From assembly GCF_002846335.1 (NCBI RefSeq), contig NZ_PJMQ01000001.1:4402001-4466000 (forward strand): a stretch of DNA of 64,000 bases. Reading direction: 5' to 3'. This stretch comes from Janthinobacterium sp. 61. Lineage in GTDB: Bacteria > Pseudomonadota > Gammaproteobacteria > Burkholderiales > Burkholderiaceae_D. Positions 7,927-16,389 of this stretch are shown here, in pieces. Position 1 is the first letter of the stretch. Every line of letters begins with the position of its first letter. A model generated the notes under the pieces. The model saw nothing but the letters and a program-made list of their open reading frames with translations, had not been told where the DNA came from and searched no databases. The position numbers were made by a program, and so were the translations under genes.

Positions 7927-8891
7927 CGCTGCGCAATCACGGCACAGATCATCAGCTGAATCTGGTGGAACAGCATCAGCGGCAGGATCACCATGCCCAG
8001 CGAATGGGTGGCAAACAGCACCTTGGCCATGGGCACGCCGCTGGCCAGGCTTTTCTTCGAGCCGCAGAAGACGATGGCGATCTCGTCTTCCTTGGAAAAA
8101 CCGAGGCGGCGGCTGATGAACGTCATCAGGCCCAGGACCAGCGCCAGCAGCAAGATGCTGAACAGGCCCAGCGCTACCAGGGTTTCCACCGAGATCGTAT
8201 GCCACAGGCCTTCGCTGACGGCTTCGCTGAAGGCCGTGTAGACCACCAGCAAGATCGAACCCTGGTCGACGAATTTCAGCATGACCTTGTGGCGATCGAC
8301 CCAGCGGCCTATCCAGCGGCGCAGGAACTGGCCAGCCAAGAACGGCAGCAGCAGCTGCATGACGATGGAGAGCACCGCATCGACCGACGACTTGCTTTCC
8401 GCGCCCTTGGCCACCAGCAAGCCCACGAGGATGGGGGCAAGGAAGATGCCGATGAAGTTAGAGGCCGAGGCGCTGCAGATGGCGGCTGGCACATTGCCGC
8501 GCGCCATGGCCGTCAAGGCGATCGACGACTGCACGGTCGACGGCAGCGCGCACAGGAACAAAATGCCCACATATAAATCGGGCGTGAGAAACGTCAGCGC
8601 CAGCGGGCGCAGGGCCAGGCCCAGCAGTGGAAACAGGATGAAGGTGCTGGCCAGCACCAGCAAGTGCAGCCGCCAGTGCATGACGCCGGCCACCACGGCT
8701 TCGCGCGACAGCTTGGCGCCATGCAAGAAAAACAGGGCGCCGATGGCGACGGTGGTGACGTGGCCGAAGACCACGGCCGTCTGGCCCGTGCAGGGCAGGA
8801 ACGTGGCCAGCGCCACGGTGACGAGCAGGGCGATGGTGAAATTATCGGGTTTCAGATTGCGCAACAGGGCAGTGGGAGAGAAGGAAGACAT
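7878..8891 (-). CDS. Bile acid:sodium symporter-like (PSBT/SBF) membrane transporter
   Basis: A 337-residue protein with about ten hydrophobic helices, of the SBF-like CPA family (YfeH/ArsB-like bile-acid symporter fold). Recognisable segments are FLHGAKLSREAVVAG, CALPSTVQSSIALTAMARGN and FCGSKKSLASGVPMAKVLF, typical of this family's two crossover regions. ATG 8891 (MSSFSPTALLRNLKPDN) was preferred over the upstream extension because the transporter family begins here. The substrate is not predictable. The gene runs convergent to UdgX with a short 3' overlap. Confidence 0.88.
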   Translation of the reverse strand: MSSFSPTALLRNLKPDNFTIALLVTVALATFLPCTGQTAVVFGHVTTVAIGALFFLHGAKLSREAVVAGVMHWRLHLLVLASTFILFPLLGLALRPLALTFLTPDLYVGILFLCALPSTVQSSIALTAMARGNVPAAICSASASNFIGIFLAPILVGLLVAKGAESKSSVDAVLSIVMQLLLPFLAGQFLRRWIGRWVDRHKVMLKFVDQGSILLVVYTAFSEAVSEGLWHTISVETLVALGLFSILLLALVLGLMTFISRRLGFSKEDEIAIVFCGSKKSLASGVPMAKVLFATHSLGMVILPLMLFHQIQLMICAVIAQRYARRDEGQEVPASTL

Positions 8892-9042
8892 GCGGTAGCC
8901 TGGTAGCGGCGCAGCCTTGCAACACTGTGCCGGGGATGACAAACAGCGCCGGGAGCGGCGCCAGTGCTGGCTATTCTACCTGTATTGTCCAGCTCCTTGC
9001 CTGGCGGCATGGGCATCGCTGCCCGGCAAAAACTCTGCGGGC

Positions 9043-9072
9043 AAAAAAAATGCCCTGTCCGCAGACAGGGCA
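9043..9072 (-). terminator. Rho-independent terminator of the BON gene
   Basis: Inverted arms GCCCTGTC (9052-9059) and GACAGGGC (9064-9071) form a hairpin. On the minus strand it is followed by eight T residues (complement of 9043-9050). It lies 28 nt after the BON gene stop. Confidence 0.85.
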
Positions 9073-9099
9073 ACCCGGAGTAAAGTACAGCGCGAGGGA

Positions 9100-9462
9100 T
9101 TAACCGGCGGCTTTGACTTTCAGCTCGTTCTTGATTTCTTTCACGCCGCTCACGGAGGCGACGATCTGCACGACGCGGTCACCCGCTTCGGCGCTCGGTA
9201 CATCGCCCGACAGGACGACGACACCTTGCTGGGTTGCTACCTTGACTGGCAGGGTAGCGGCTTGTGCATCGGCGCTCAGGGCGGCCTTGGCCGAGGAAGT
9301 GATGGTTTCATCAGGGACGGCAGCGGCGGCGTTGGCGGCCACGACAGTCTTAGCAGGAGCTTGTGCTTTTGTTGCGGAGTCAGCTGCATGCGAAGCGGTG
9401 ATCGAGGCGCCCGACAGTACGATAGCGGCGACCAGGGTATTGAACAGTTTCGATGTTTGCAT
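9100..9462 (-). CDS. Periplasmic BON-domain protein
   Basis: A 120-residue protein with a signal peptide (MQTSKLFNTLVAAIVLSGAS...SHAAD), an Ala-rich linker and one BON domain (ITSSAKAALSADAQ ... VVVLSGDVPSAEAGDRVVQIVASVSGVKEIKNELKV). BON domains (OsmY, DolP) associate with phospholipid membranes and envelope stress. GAGAGGAAC precedes the ATG. The promoter region holds a consensus sigma-54 promoter (9539-9554) and two TGTC-N10-GACA sites, so the neighbouring GlrR homologue is the likely activator. The gene is monocistronic, with its own terminator at 9043-9072. Confidence 0.9.
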   Translation of the reverse strand: MQTSKLFNTLVAAIVLSGASITASHAADSATKAQAPAKTVVAANAAAAVPDETITSSAKAALSADAQAATLPVKVATQQGVVVLSGDVPSAEAGDRVVQIVASVSGVKEIKNELKVKAAG

Positions 9463-9538
9463 GGTAGTTCCTCTCAATGAAGTTAAAAGCTTCTTACTTG
9501 GATAAAGCAACACGTTGAAGCGTCACATCTACCCATAC

Positions 9539-9554
9539 AGCAAGCACCGTGCCA
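9539..9554 (-). promoter_or_regulatory. Sigma-54 promoter of the BON gene
   Basis: The minus strand reads TGGCACGGTGCTTGCT, an exact match to the RpoN consensus TGGCACG-N4-TTGCW. Transcription would start near 9529, giving a leader of about 66 nt before the BON start at 9462. No other gene lies in this orientation close by. Confidence 0.88.
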
Positions 9555-9647
9555 GCTTTTAAATTTCATTCAAAATCAAAGGCTTACAGTAAAATTCGAT
9601 TTTTTCAGCCCGTTTCAGCCGGATCTGGCCCGAAAATCGGGGCTTTT

Positions 9648-9665
9648 TGTCGCCTGACAGCGACA
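9648..9665 (-). promoter_or_regulatory. GlrR-type upstream activating site 1
   Basis: TGTC-N10-GACA, in fact TGTCGC-N6-GCGACA with 6-bp arms. This is the motif bound by the E. coli enhancer-binding protein GlrR (QseF). It is centred about 128 bp upstream of the predicted sigma-54 start. Confidence 0.8.
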
Positions 9666-9724
9666 GCTTGTGGCAAGAAAATCAATATTCCACAGTAAGT
9701 CTTTGATTATCCACACTTTATTTT

Positions 9725-9742
9725 TGTCGCTATTCAGCGACA
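9725..9742 (-). promoter_or_regulatory. GlrR-type upstream activating site 2 (overlaps glrR stop)
   Basis: A second TGTCGC-N6-GCGACA site with the same arms as the one at 9648-9665, centred 77 bp further upstream. It spans the last codons and TAG stop of the glrR-like gene. Paired sites at this distance from a sigma-54 promoter fit DNA looping by a hexameric activator. Confidence 0.8.
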
Positions 9743-11097
9743 GGGTCGCCGTCACCCCGAAATAGGGCCGGCGTCAGCTCGTATTTCTGTAATAAACGGT
9801 AGAACTCCGTGCGGTTGCGGTCGGCCAGGCGCGCCGCATCGGCCACGTTGCCGTCCGTCAGGCGCAGCAATTGAATCAGGTAGTCGCGCTCGAAACGCTG
9901 CTTGGCTTCGTTGTAGCTGAGCGCTTCCAGCGATGGCACGCGCAAGGCCCGTTGCACCAGAGACAAGGGCACCAGCGGCGCCGTCGCCAGCGCGCATACT
10001 TGCTCGACCACATTGACCAGCTGGCGCACGTTGCCGGGCCATGGCGCGGCCACCAGGGCCGTCAAGGCATCGGGGGCGAAGCCGTTCAGGGGCTTCTGGT
10101 ACTTGGCCGCCAGTTTCTGCAAGAAATGGTTCGCCAGCAGGGAGATGTCTTCGCGGCGCTCGGCCAGCGGCGGCAGGGTCAAGGTCACCACGTTCAGGCG
10201 GTAATACAAGTCTTCGCGAAATTGCCCATCCGCCATGGCCACGTCCAGGTCACGGTGCGTGGCCGACAGGAGACGCACATCGACCGGACGCGTCTGGTCG
10301 GCACCCACGGGGCGCACGGCCCGCTCCTGCAGCACGCGCAGCAATTTGACCTGCAGCGGCAGCGGCATGTCGCCGATCTCATCTAAAAACAGGGTGCCGC
10401 CATCGGCCGCCAGGAACAGGCCTTCGCGGTTGCCGACGGCGCCCGTAAACGAGCCTTTTACATGGCCGAACAGTTCCGATTCCAGCAGCTGCTCGGGAAT
10501 GGCGCCGCAGTTGACGGCGATGAACGGCGCCTTGGCGCGGCGACTGGCATTGTGCAGGGCGCGCGCCAGCAACTCCTTGCCCGTGCCGCTGGGACCGCGG
10601 ATCAGGATGCTGGCATCGGACCCGGCCACCAGCTTGGCTTCGGCCAGCAGCTCGGCCATCTGCGAACTACGGCTGATCAGCTCGGCGCGCCAGCTCTCGT
10701 CGCCGGACGCAGGCGCCGGCATGACGGTGGACAGGTTAATGGCATACGCCACCTTTTCCATGAGCAGCTTGCCATCGAACGGTTTCGTCAGATACGCAAA
10801 CGCGCCGCGCGCCGTCGCGTCGACGGCGTCGGGGATAGTGCCGTGGGCGGTGAGCAAAATGACGGGCAGGGCCGCATGCTGGCGGCGGATTTCATCGAAC
10901 AGGGCCAGGCCGTCGCGGCCCGGCAATTGCACATCGGTAATGACCAGGGCCGGCAATTCCACGGCCAGGCGCGCCAGCGCGGCTTCCGCGCTGCCCACGG
11001 CCGTGACGCGATAGTTGCCCGCTTTCAAGCGGATGGTCAGCAGGCGCAGCAGGTCGGGATCGTCGTCGACCAATAAAATGTGGGCTTGCTCGCTCAT
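9730..11097 (-). CDS. glrR: Sigma-54-dependent response regulator GlrR/QseF
   Basis: A 455-residue NtrC-family activator. Receiver domain residues about 5-120 (LVDDDPD, acceptor Asp in VITDVQLPGRDG, Lys in TKPFD). AAA+ domain with Walker A GPSGTGKE, the sigma-54-contacting loop GSFTGA (the usual form is GAFTGA) and Walker B GGTLFLDEIGDMP. C-terminal Fis-type HTH (NVADAARLADRNRTEFYRLLQ). Domain order and sequence fit E. coli GlrR. It is last in the operon kinase-lipoprotein-regulator and overlaps the lipoprotein gene by 4 nt. Its most likely local target is the BON gene just downstream. Confidence 0.92.
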   Translation of the reverse strand: MSEQAHILLVDDDPDLLRLLTIRLKAGNYRVTAVGSAEAALARLAVELPALVITDVQLPGRDGLALFDEIRRQHAALPVILLTAHGTIPDAVDATARGAFAYLTKPFDGKLLMEKVAYAINLSTVMPAPASGDESWRAELISRSSQMAELLAEAKLVAGSDASILIRGPSGTGKELLARALHNASRRAKAPFIAVNCGAIPEQLLESELFGHVKGSFTGAVGNREGLFLAADGGTLFLDEIGDMPLPLQVKLLRVLQERAVRPVGADQTRPVDVRLLSATHRDLDVAMADGQFREDLYYRLNVVTLTLPPLAERREDISLLANHFLQKLAAKYQKPLNGFAPDALTALVAAPWPGNVRQLVNVVEQVCALATAPLVPLSLVQRALRVPSLEALSYNEAKQRFERDYLIQLLRLTDGNVADAARLADRNRTEFYRLLQKYELTPALFRGDGDPVAE

Positions 11098-11636
11098 TTC
11101 GGCGCTCCCGCGGCAGGGCGCACGGACAGGCTGCGTTCGATGTTTTTCAACGCCTCGAGTTTTTCATTGAGCTGCTCGATGCGGCGCTGGGCATCGCGCA
11201 GCTGGCCATTGAGCTTGTCGATGCTCTCTTCCTGGCGGCGCAGCTCTGCGTACTGGCTGCTGAGCAATTGCACCAGCGGCGCCAGCAGTTGACCATCCTT
11301 GCCCGTGGCCGTGGCTAGCGGTTCCAGCAAGGCTTGCGCGCGGGCCAGGTCGCCGGCACCGCGCACGGTCGCTTGCAGCATGGCACGGCGGATGGTGTTG
11401 TGCGGCGCGTGATCGGCCTTCGCCAGGTCCAGCTGCGCCTTCACCAGTTCCGACGGCGTCATCAGGCGCACGGCGCTTTGATACGCCAGCAGTTCCGTGA
11501 GCTGGGGATCGGCCACCACCACCACGCGCGGCGGCGTTTGCACCAGCACGGGAGTCTGGGTGGAAGGCTTGGCGGCGCATGCGCCCAACAGCAGCGCGCA
11601 GGTGGCCATGCCGGCCAGGGAGGTTCTCGTCATCAT
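11094..11636 (-). CDS. QseG-like outer-membrane lipoprotein
   Basis: A 180-residue lipoprotein. The signal peptide ends in the lipobox LLLGAC with acylated Cys near residue 21. The C-terminal part is a long charged coiled coil (SSQYAELRRQEESIDKLNGQLRDAQRRIEQLNEKLEALKNIERSL region). It sits between the histidine kinase and glrR genes with 4-nt overlaps on both sides, exactly where E. coli has qseG, which positively affects kinase GlrK. Sequence similarity to QseG cannot be checked here, so the name rests on position and architecture. Confidence 0.8.
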   Translation of the reverse strand: MMTRTSLAGMATCALLLGACAAKPSTQTPVLVQTPPRVVVVADPQLTELLAYQSAVRLMTPSELVKAQLDLAKADHAPHNTIRRAMLQATVRGAGDLARAQALLEPLATATGKDGQLLAPLVQLLSSQYAELRRQEESIDKLNGQLRDAQRRIEQLNEKLEALKNIERSLSVRPAAGAPK

Positions 11637-13045
11637 ATGGGCAGTTCTATCCGAAAATGCGCGCCAGCCTGGCGCGGTAAAAGAGTGACGCTGCCATCGT
11701 GGGCGGCAATATATTCGCGCACGATGGACAGGCCAATGCCATTGCCGTTGCGCGCGCCGGCCACCTGGCGCACGCCCTGGTAAAACGGCTCGAAGATGCG
11801 CTCGGCATCCTCGGGCGCCACACCAGTGCCCTCGTCGATGCAGTCGATGCACACGCGGCCGCTTTCGCTGGATAAGCTGAACCGCACGATGCCGCCTTCC
11901 GGGCTGAAGCGCACGGCATTCGACAGCAGGTTGGCCAGGGCGGTGGCCAGCTTGTCGCGGTCGGCCTGCACGATGAGGGACACGCCCTGCACCTCGACCG
12001 TCAGGCGGCGCGCCAGCCATTGCAGGCGCTGCCCGGCCACCACATCTTGCAGCAAGACCAGCAAGTCCACCTTGCTATGCGCCAGGTGCTGGGCGTCAAA
12101 GGCGGCGGTATTGTAGCGCAGCAAGTCTTCTATCTGATTTTGCAACGAGGCCGTGTTTTGCTGCAGGATGCCGGCGATTTCGCGCTGGCCATCGCTGAGC
12201 TTGCCGGCCACTTCATCTTCCAGCAAGGCTACGCCTTCGCGCAAGGCTGCCAGCGGCGTCTTCAATTCGTGCGAGATGTGGCGCAGAAAACGTTCTTTGT
12301 CGGCATCGAGGTCCGCCAGGCGCTGGCGCAGCCAGTCGAGCTGCTGGCCCAGGCGGCGCGTGTCGGCCGGGCCACCGACGACGATGGGCTGGTCGTAGCG
12401 CTTTTCGCCCAGGCGCTCGATGGCCGTCTCGATGCGGCGCAGCGGGCGCGACAATAGAAAGCCGAAGCAGGTGGCCAGCACGGCCGCCAGCAGCACGGCG
12501 CCGGCCACCAGCATGCCCAGCACGCGGCGCTGGCGTTCCAGCTCGGCCAGCAGGGCGTCGTTGCGGCTGCCGATTTGCGTCTTGCTTTCGCGCGCCAGGC
12601 TGTCATTGATCTGCGTCATGCGGGCAAACGCGCGGTAGACGACAGCGTGGCCATCACGCTTGCGGCGTTTACCGGCCTGCAACACTTCCCAGGCCGACTG
12701 CGCTTGCACCTTCCATTCGTCGGCCAGCTGGGGCGCGAACTCGGGCGTGGCGCGGTTCAGCACTTGCAGCGCCGCCGTGGCTTCATCGCGGGCCGCCGCG
12801 TAGCGCTCGCGGAACACGGGATCATCGAGCACGAGAAACTGGCGCGCGCTGCGCTCCATGGCCAGCGTGCGCTCGGACAAACGCTGCGACTGTTCCGTCA
12901 GGGTAATCGCCTGCGCCGCCGTCTCGCGCCCCAGGCGCGCCAGGTGCTCCAGGGTCAGCAAGGCTTGCACGGAGGTGGCCGTCAAAATACCCGTGGTCAA
13001 AATGAAGGCGGCAAATAACAGTTGGCGAAAGGACAGTCTGGACAA
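11633..13045 (-). CDS. glrK: Sensor histidine kinase GlrK/QseE
   Basis: About 470 residues with an N-terminal transmembrane helix (FRQLLFAAFILTTGILTATSVQALL), a mostly helical periplasmic domain and a second membrane helix (LGMLVAGAVLLAAVLATCFGFLL). A HAMP segment, HisKA (FLRHISHELKTPLAALREG) and HATPase_c (NLLSNAVRFSP, NGNGIGLSIV) follow. First gene of the operon with the lipoprotein and glrR. The start is uncertain: TTG 13045 has GAAGG 8 nt upstream, while TTG 13072 would add nine residues but lacks a ribosome site. The signal is unknown; in enterics this system responds to envelope stress. Confidence 0.9.
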   Translation of the reverse strand: MSRLSFRQLLFAAFILTTGILTATSVQALLTLEHLARLGRETAAQAITLTEQSQRLSERTLAMERSARQFLVLDDPVFRERYAAARDEATAALQVLNRATPEFAPQLADEWKVQAQSAWEVLQAGKRRKRDGHAVVYRAFARMTQINDSLARESKTQIGSRNDALLAELERQRRVLGMLVAGAVLLAAVLATCFGFLLSRPLRRIETAIERLGEKRYDQPIVVGGPADTRRLGQQLDWLRQRLADLDADKERFLRHISHELKTPLAALREGVALLEDEVAGKLSDGQREIAGILQQNTASLQNQIEDLLRYNTAAFDAQHLAHSKVDLLVLLQDVVAGQRLQWLARRLTVEVQGVSLIVQADRDKLATALANLLSNAVRFSPEGGIVRFSLSSESGRVCIDCIDEGTGVAPEDAERIFEPFYQGVRQVAGARNGNGIGLSIVREYIAAHDGSVTLLPRQAGAHFRIELPI

Positions 13046-13342
13046 GGTAAGCGCCTTCGGTTCAGTCAGCAAGGGGGAAAAGGCGCATGGTACGCTAAGC
13101 TTTCATTCAGAGACGCCACCCACCCGGGAATGATCAATTTTGCAACATTGCCGCTTTTCCGGCGGTCAGCAAGGCCCCGGCGGCGGCGCACGAATACTCC
13201 TAGTACAATAGGGAAAACTTGATACAGGCATCAAAGTGACACCCGCCCTGGCGGCCAGCCCTGGCATTACGCCACTTTGCCCCAACATGTGATGCAGCCC
13301 CACCGACTATCCGTTTCACCTACCGAAGAGATCCCATACCGC

Positions 13343-16219
13343 ATGAGCACATTTGAAAAAGTCAGCAGCAACTTCATTCCAGTCTTGCAGGCAACCATCG
13401 AGCAATATGTCGAGCCGGCAACGGGCATGCGCCATATCCACATGCATACCGAGCAGGCTGAAATGGTGTTCCTGGTGGCCTTTCCCACTGTGCCGGAAGT
13501 GAGCGACGGGCGCGCCCACATCCTCGAACACCTGGCACTGTGCGGCTCGTCCCGCTACCCGGTGCGCGACCCCTTCTTCTCGATGCTGCGCCGCTCGACG
13601 GCCACCTTCATGAATGCGATGACCTACCCGGACCGCACCGTGTACCCGTTCGCCAGCACCGACCGCAAGGATTTCTTCAACCTGCTGGACGTCTACCTCG
13701 ATGCCGCCTTCTTCCCGAACCTCGATTACCTGAATTTCCGCCAGGAAGGCTGGCGCCACGCATTCGAAGGCGACAAGCTTGTGTACCAGGGCATCGTCTT
13801 CAATGAAATGAAGGGCGCATTCAACAGCCCCATGCGCGCACTCGACAGCGGCATCGCCAGCGCCTTGCTCAAGGGCACGACGTATGAAGTGGAATCGGGC
13901 GGCGATCCGCTGAATATTCCCGAGCTGACGCATGCCATGCTGAAAGAATTCCACGCCAGCCACTACCATCCTTCGCAAGCCGTGATCATGACTGCCGGCA
14001 ATATCGAAGCGTCGGCCGTGCAGGAACAAGTCGCCGAACGCGTGCTGTCCAAGCTCAGCGGTTTCTCCGAACGCCGCTTGCCGCAACTGGCACCCGCGTG
14101 GACCGCGCCGCAGGAAAACATCGTCAAGATTCCTTCGCAGGAAGCGCGCGACGACGAATTCGGCCTGCAATTTGCCTGGCTGATGGGCGAATCGAGCGAC
14201 CCTATCGCCTACTACCACGCGCATCTGCTGTCGCACGGTTTGCTGGGTGAGTCGTCGGCGCCCGTCATGCGCGCCATGGAATCGGCCGGCTATGGCCGCC
14301 CATCGGACATGAATGGCCGCGACGCGGGCATCCGCCAGATGGTGTTCCACATTGGCATGGAAGGTTTGACCCAGGAACAGATCGCCGATGCGCACCAGCG
14401 CATCTGGACGGCCCTGGAAGAAACAGCGGAAGAGGGCATACCCGCCGCCGTGCTGCACGCGGCCTTGCGCGACATCAAATACAGCCAGCGCGAAATCAGC
14501 AGCGGCCGCATGCCTTACGGCCTGGGCCGCTTGCTGCACGCCTTGCCGCTGGCCATGTATGGCGGCGACGTGATGGACGCCTTCGACAATGCGGCCATCC
14601 TGGAAACCCTGGAACAGCAGATCGAAGACCCGGAATTCTTCAAGCAACTGGTGCGCGAGCTGATCGCCAATCCGACCCGTTTGACCACGCACGTGGTACC
14701 CGACAGCGCCTACTTCACGGACCGCGCCGCGCAGGAAGACGCCAAGCTGGCGGCCCTGCAAGCGCGCCTGACGGACGCCGAACGCGAACATATCGTGGCC
14801 GAGTCCGCCGCCCTGGAAGCGCATCAGCAACTGCCATCGAATTCCGAAGTCTTGCCGCGCATCCGCCCTGGCGACGTCAGCGCCTCGCCGCGCCCGGCCC
14901 TGCCGATTCCGCCCGCCGTCGATGGCGCCGTGGCGTTTTCCATCGCCTCGAACGGCATCAGCTATGCCAACGTGCTGTACGACGTGTCGAACTTGCCGGA
15001 AGCATCGTGGCCCTGGTTGCGTTTGTACACGGACCTGGCGCCGGAACTGGGCGTGGGCGACATGTCGTTCGACGACGCCAGCGCCTGGCGCCAGAGCATG
15101 GTGCCTTCGTTCCACATCGGCCTGGAAGCCATTCCCCGCCCACAGCAAGCGATGCGCGTGGAACTGTCGTTCTCGGCCAGCGGCTTGCGCGAGGAACATG
15201 CGGCGATTGCCGCCGTGCTGTCGGCCTGGATCGCCAAGCCCCGCTTCGATGAAGAAGAGCGCCTGGCCTTCCTGATCGAAAGCCTGGTGCAAGACAAATT
15301 GAGCAGCCTGGCCGAATCGGGCAACCGCTACGCCATGCTGGCCTCGTCAGCACCGCTGTCGCCCACGCGCCGCTTCGACGACATCGTCGGCGGCCCGGCG
15401 GCATTGCCGTTCTACCGCCGTTTGCAGCAACTGAGCAAGAGCTCGGCAGGCCTGCAGGAAATCGCCCGCGAACTCGACACCCTGCACGCGCACATCATCG
15501 CCCAGGCACCAACCGTGCTGTGCGCGGGCCTGGAGCAGGATGGCATCGCCCTGGCCCGTTTGCTGGAATTGCCAGCGGCCAGCGTCGACACCGCTGTCCC
15601 TGCGGACACGGAAATGCCAGCGCCAGCAGCATTACCGCTGGCCAACACGGCCCTGCATGCGACGAGCCAGATCAACCATTGCTTCGTTTCGTGGGCCGTG
15701 CCCGGCGTGCACAATCCGGACGCCTCGGCCCTGGCTGTCGCTGCCGAACTGATGACCAACCAGGTGCTGCATACGGCCCTGCGCGAAAAAGGCGGCGCGT
15801 ATGGCGGCAGCGCCAGCTATGCGGCCGGCGCCGGCACGTTTACCCTGAGTTCCTACCGCGATCCGCGCCTGGCCGGCACGTTTGCCGACTTCGGCACGAC
15901 CCTGGATCAAATCCTCGACGGCGATTTCTCGCAAGAGCAAGTGGAAGAGGCCATCATCTGCGTCATCAAGGGCCTGGACAAGCCGCACTCGCCGTACGCG
16001 GAAGCGCTCACAGCGTGGAACATGCAGCAGCGGGGCACGACAGAAGCCGTGCGCCAGCAATTCCGCAGCGGCGTGCTCAATTGCACCCTGGCGCAGATCA
16101 AGGACGTGACGCGCACCTGGCTGAAAAACGGCCAGCAGAGCCGCGCCGCGTTTGCGGGCAACACGACGCAAGACCTGGCCGGGCTGGAAGTGGTCGATTT
16201 ATTGGCGCTGGCCAGCTAA
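13343..16219 (+). CDS. M16C family metallopeptidase (presequence protease/PreP-like)
   Basis: A 958-residue pitrilysin-superfamily peptidase made as one chain with two halves. The inverted zinc motif HILEH is at residues 59-63, and the distal Glu lies in FNEMKGAF. The C-terminal half carries the substrate-holding pattern REKGGAYGGSASY. The length agrees with PreP/Cym1 (about 970), larger than PqqL-like proteins. It probably degrades small unfolded peptides in the cytoplasm, as no signal peptide is seen. ATG 13343 (MSTFEKVSSNFIPVLQ) is chosen because homology starts there. It is a single-gene unit on the plus strand, divergent from glrK. Confidence 0.92.
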   Translation: MSTFEKVSSNFIPVLQATIEQYVEPATGMRHIHMHTEQAEMVFLVAFPTVPEVSDGRAHILEHLALCGSSRYPVRDPFFSMLRRSTATFMNAMTYPDRTVYPFASTDRKDFFNLLDVYLDAAFFPNLDYLNFRQEGWRHAFEGDKLVYQGIVFNEMKGAFNSPMRALDSGIASALLKGTTYEVESGGDPLNIPELTHAMLKEFHASHYHPSQAVIMTAGNIEASAVQEQVAERVLSKLSGFSERRLPQLAPAWTAPQENIVKIPSQEARDDEFGLQFAWLMGESSDPIAYYHAHLLSHGLLGESSAPVMRAMESAGYGRPSDMNGRDAGIRQMVFHIGMEGLTQEQIADAHQRIWTALEETAEEGIPAAVLHAALRDIKYSQREISSGRMPYGLGRLLHALPLAMYGGDVMDAFDNAAILETLEQQIEDPEFFKQLVRELIANPTRLTTHVVPDSAYFTDRAAQEDAKLAALQARLTDAEREHIVAESAALEAHQQLPSNSEVLPRIRPGDVSASPRPALPIPPAVDGAVAFSIASNGISYANVLYDVSNLPEASWPWLRLYTDLAPELGVGDMSFDDASAWRQSMVPSFHIGLEAIPRPQQAMRVELSFSASGLREEHAAIAAVLSAWIAKPRFDEEERLAFLIESLVQDKLSSLAESGNRYAMLASSAPLSPTRRFDDIVGGPAALPFYRRLQQLSKSSAGLQEIARELDTLHAHIIAQAPTVLCAGLEQDGIALARLLELPAASVDTAVPADTEMPAPAALPLANTALHATSQINHCFVSWAVPGVHNPDASALAVAAELMTNQVLHTALREKGGAYGGSASYAAGAGTFTLSSYRDPRLAGTFADFGTTLDQILDGDFSQEQVEEAIICVIKGLDKPHSPYAEALTAWNMQQRGTTEAVRQQFRSGVLNCTLAQIKDVTRTWLKNGQQSRAAFAGNTTQDLAGLEVVDLLALAS

Positions 16220-16256
16220 GGCGTGGGCTTAACAAGTGTTTTGACTTGGCTGTTGC

Positions 16257-16389
16257 AACGCCTGACAAAACCGTAGCGAGCGGCAGTGATTTGTGGCCGA
16301 GAAGCGCAACCGTACTCTGTACGGGGGCGCCGAGCCGGTGAGCATCGCCGGCCGCAAAGCGCGACGCGCAGTAGGTTTGGTCAGGCGTT
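16257..16389. repeat. Structured intergenic repeat, copy A
   Basis: A 133-nt element bounded by AACGCCTGACAAAACC (16257-16272) and GGTTTGGTCAGGCGTT (16374-16389), 15 of 16 complementary. It shares about 75-80 percent identity by eye with 52934-53053, including CCGTAGCGAGCGGCAGTGA and GTGAGCATCGC. An internal hairpin CCGTAC-TCT-GTACGG is replaced in copy B by CTGTGC-GAAT-GCACAG, so pairing is kept while sequence changes. The right arm supplies the stop codon of the neighbouring VOC gene. Function unknown. Confidence 0.88.

Noticed and set aside
9632..9651. Hairpin CCCGA-AAA-TCGGG followed by TTTTT on the plus strand
   Set aside because: It looks like a terminator, but no plus-strand gene ends there; it lies between the UAS sites and the sigma-54 promoter of the minus-strand BON gene, so its role is unclear.
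9707..9715. Isolated TTATCCACA (also at 54674-54682) as functional DnaA sites
   Set aside because: Single exact 9-mers are expected by chance about once in a window this size counting both strands; without clustering they carry little weight.
9463..9729. A GlmY-like small RNA driven by the sigma-54 promoter
   Set aside because: The promoter reads directly into the BON gene with a leader of about 66 nt and no terminator in between, so a separate RNA is not needed to explain it.
10235..11014. 259-residue plus-strand frame opposite glrR
   Set aside because: Antisense shadow with Ser/Arg-rich composition; glrR has all AAA+ and receiver motifs.
13316..15292. 658-residue open frame on the minus strand inside the M16 peptidase gene
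   Set aside because: A shadow of a GC-rich real gene: His/Gln/Arg-rich composition, no recognisable motif, and the plus-strand protein has clear zinc and family motifs.
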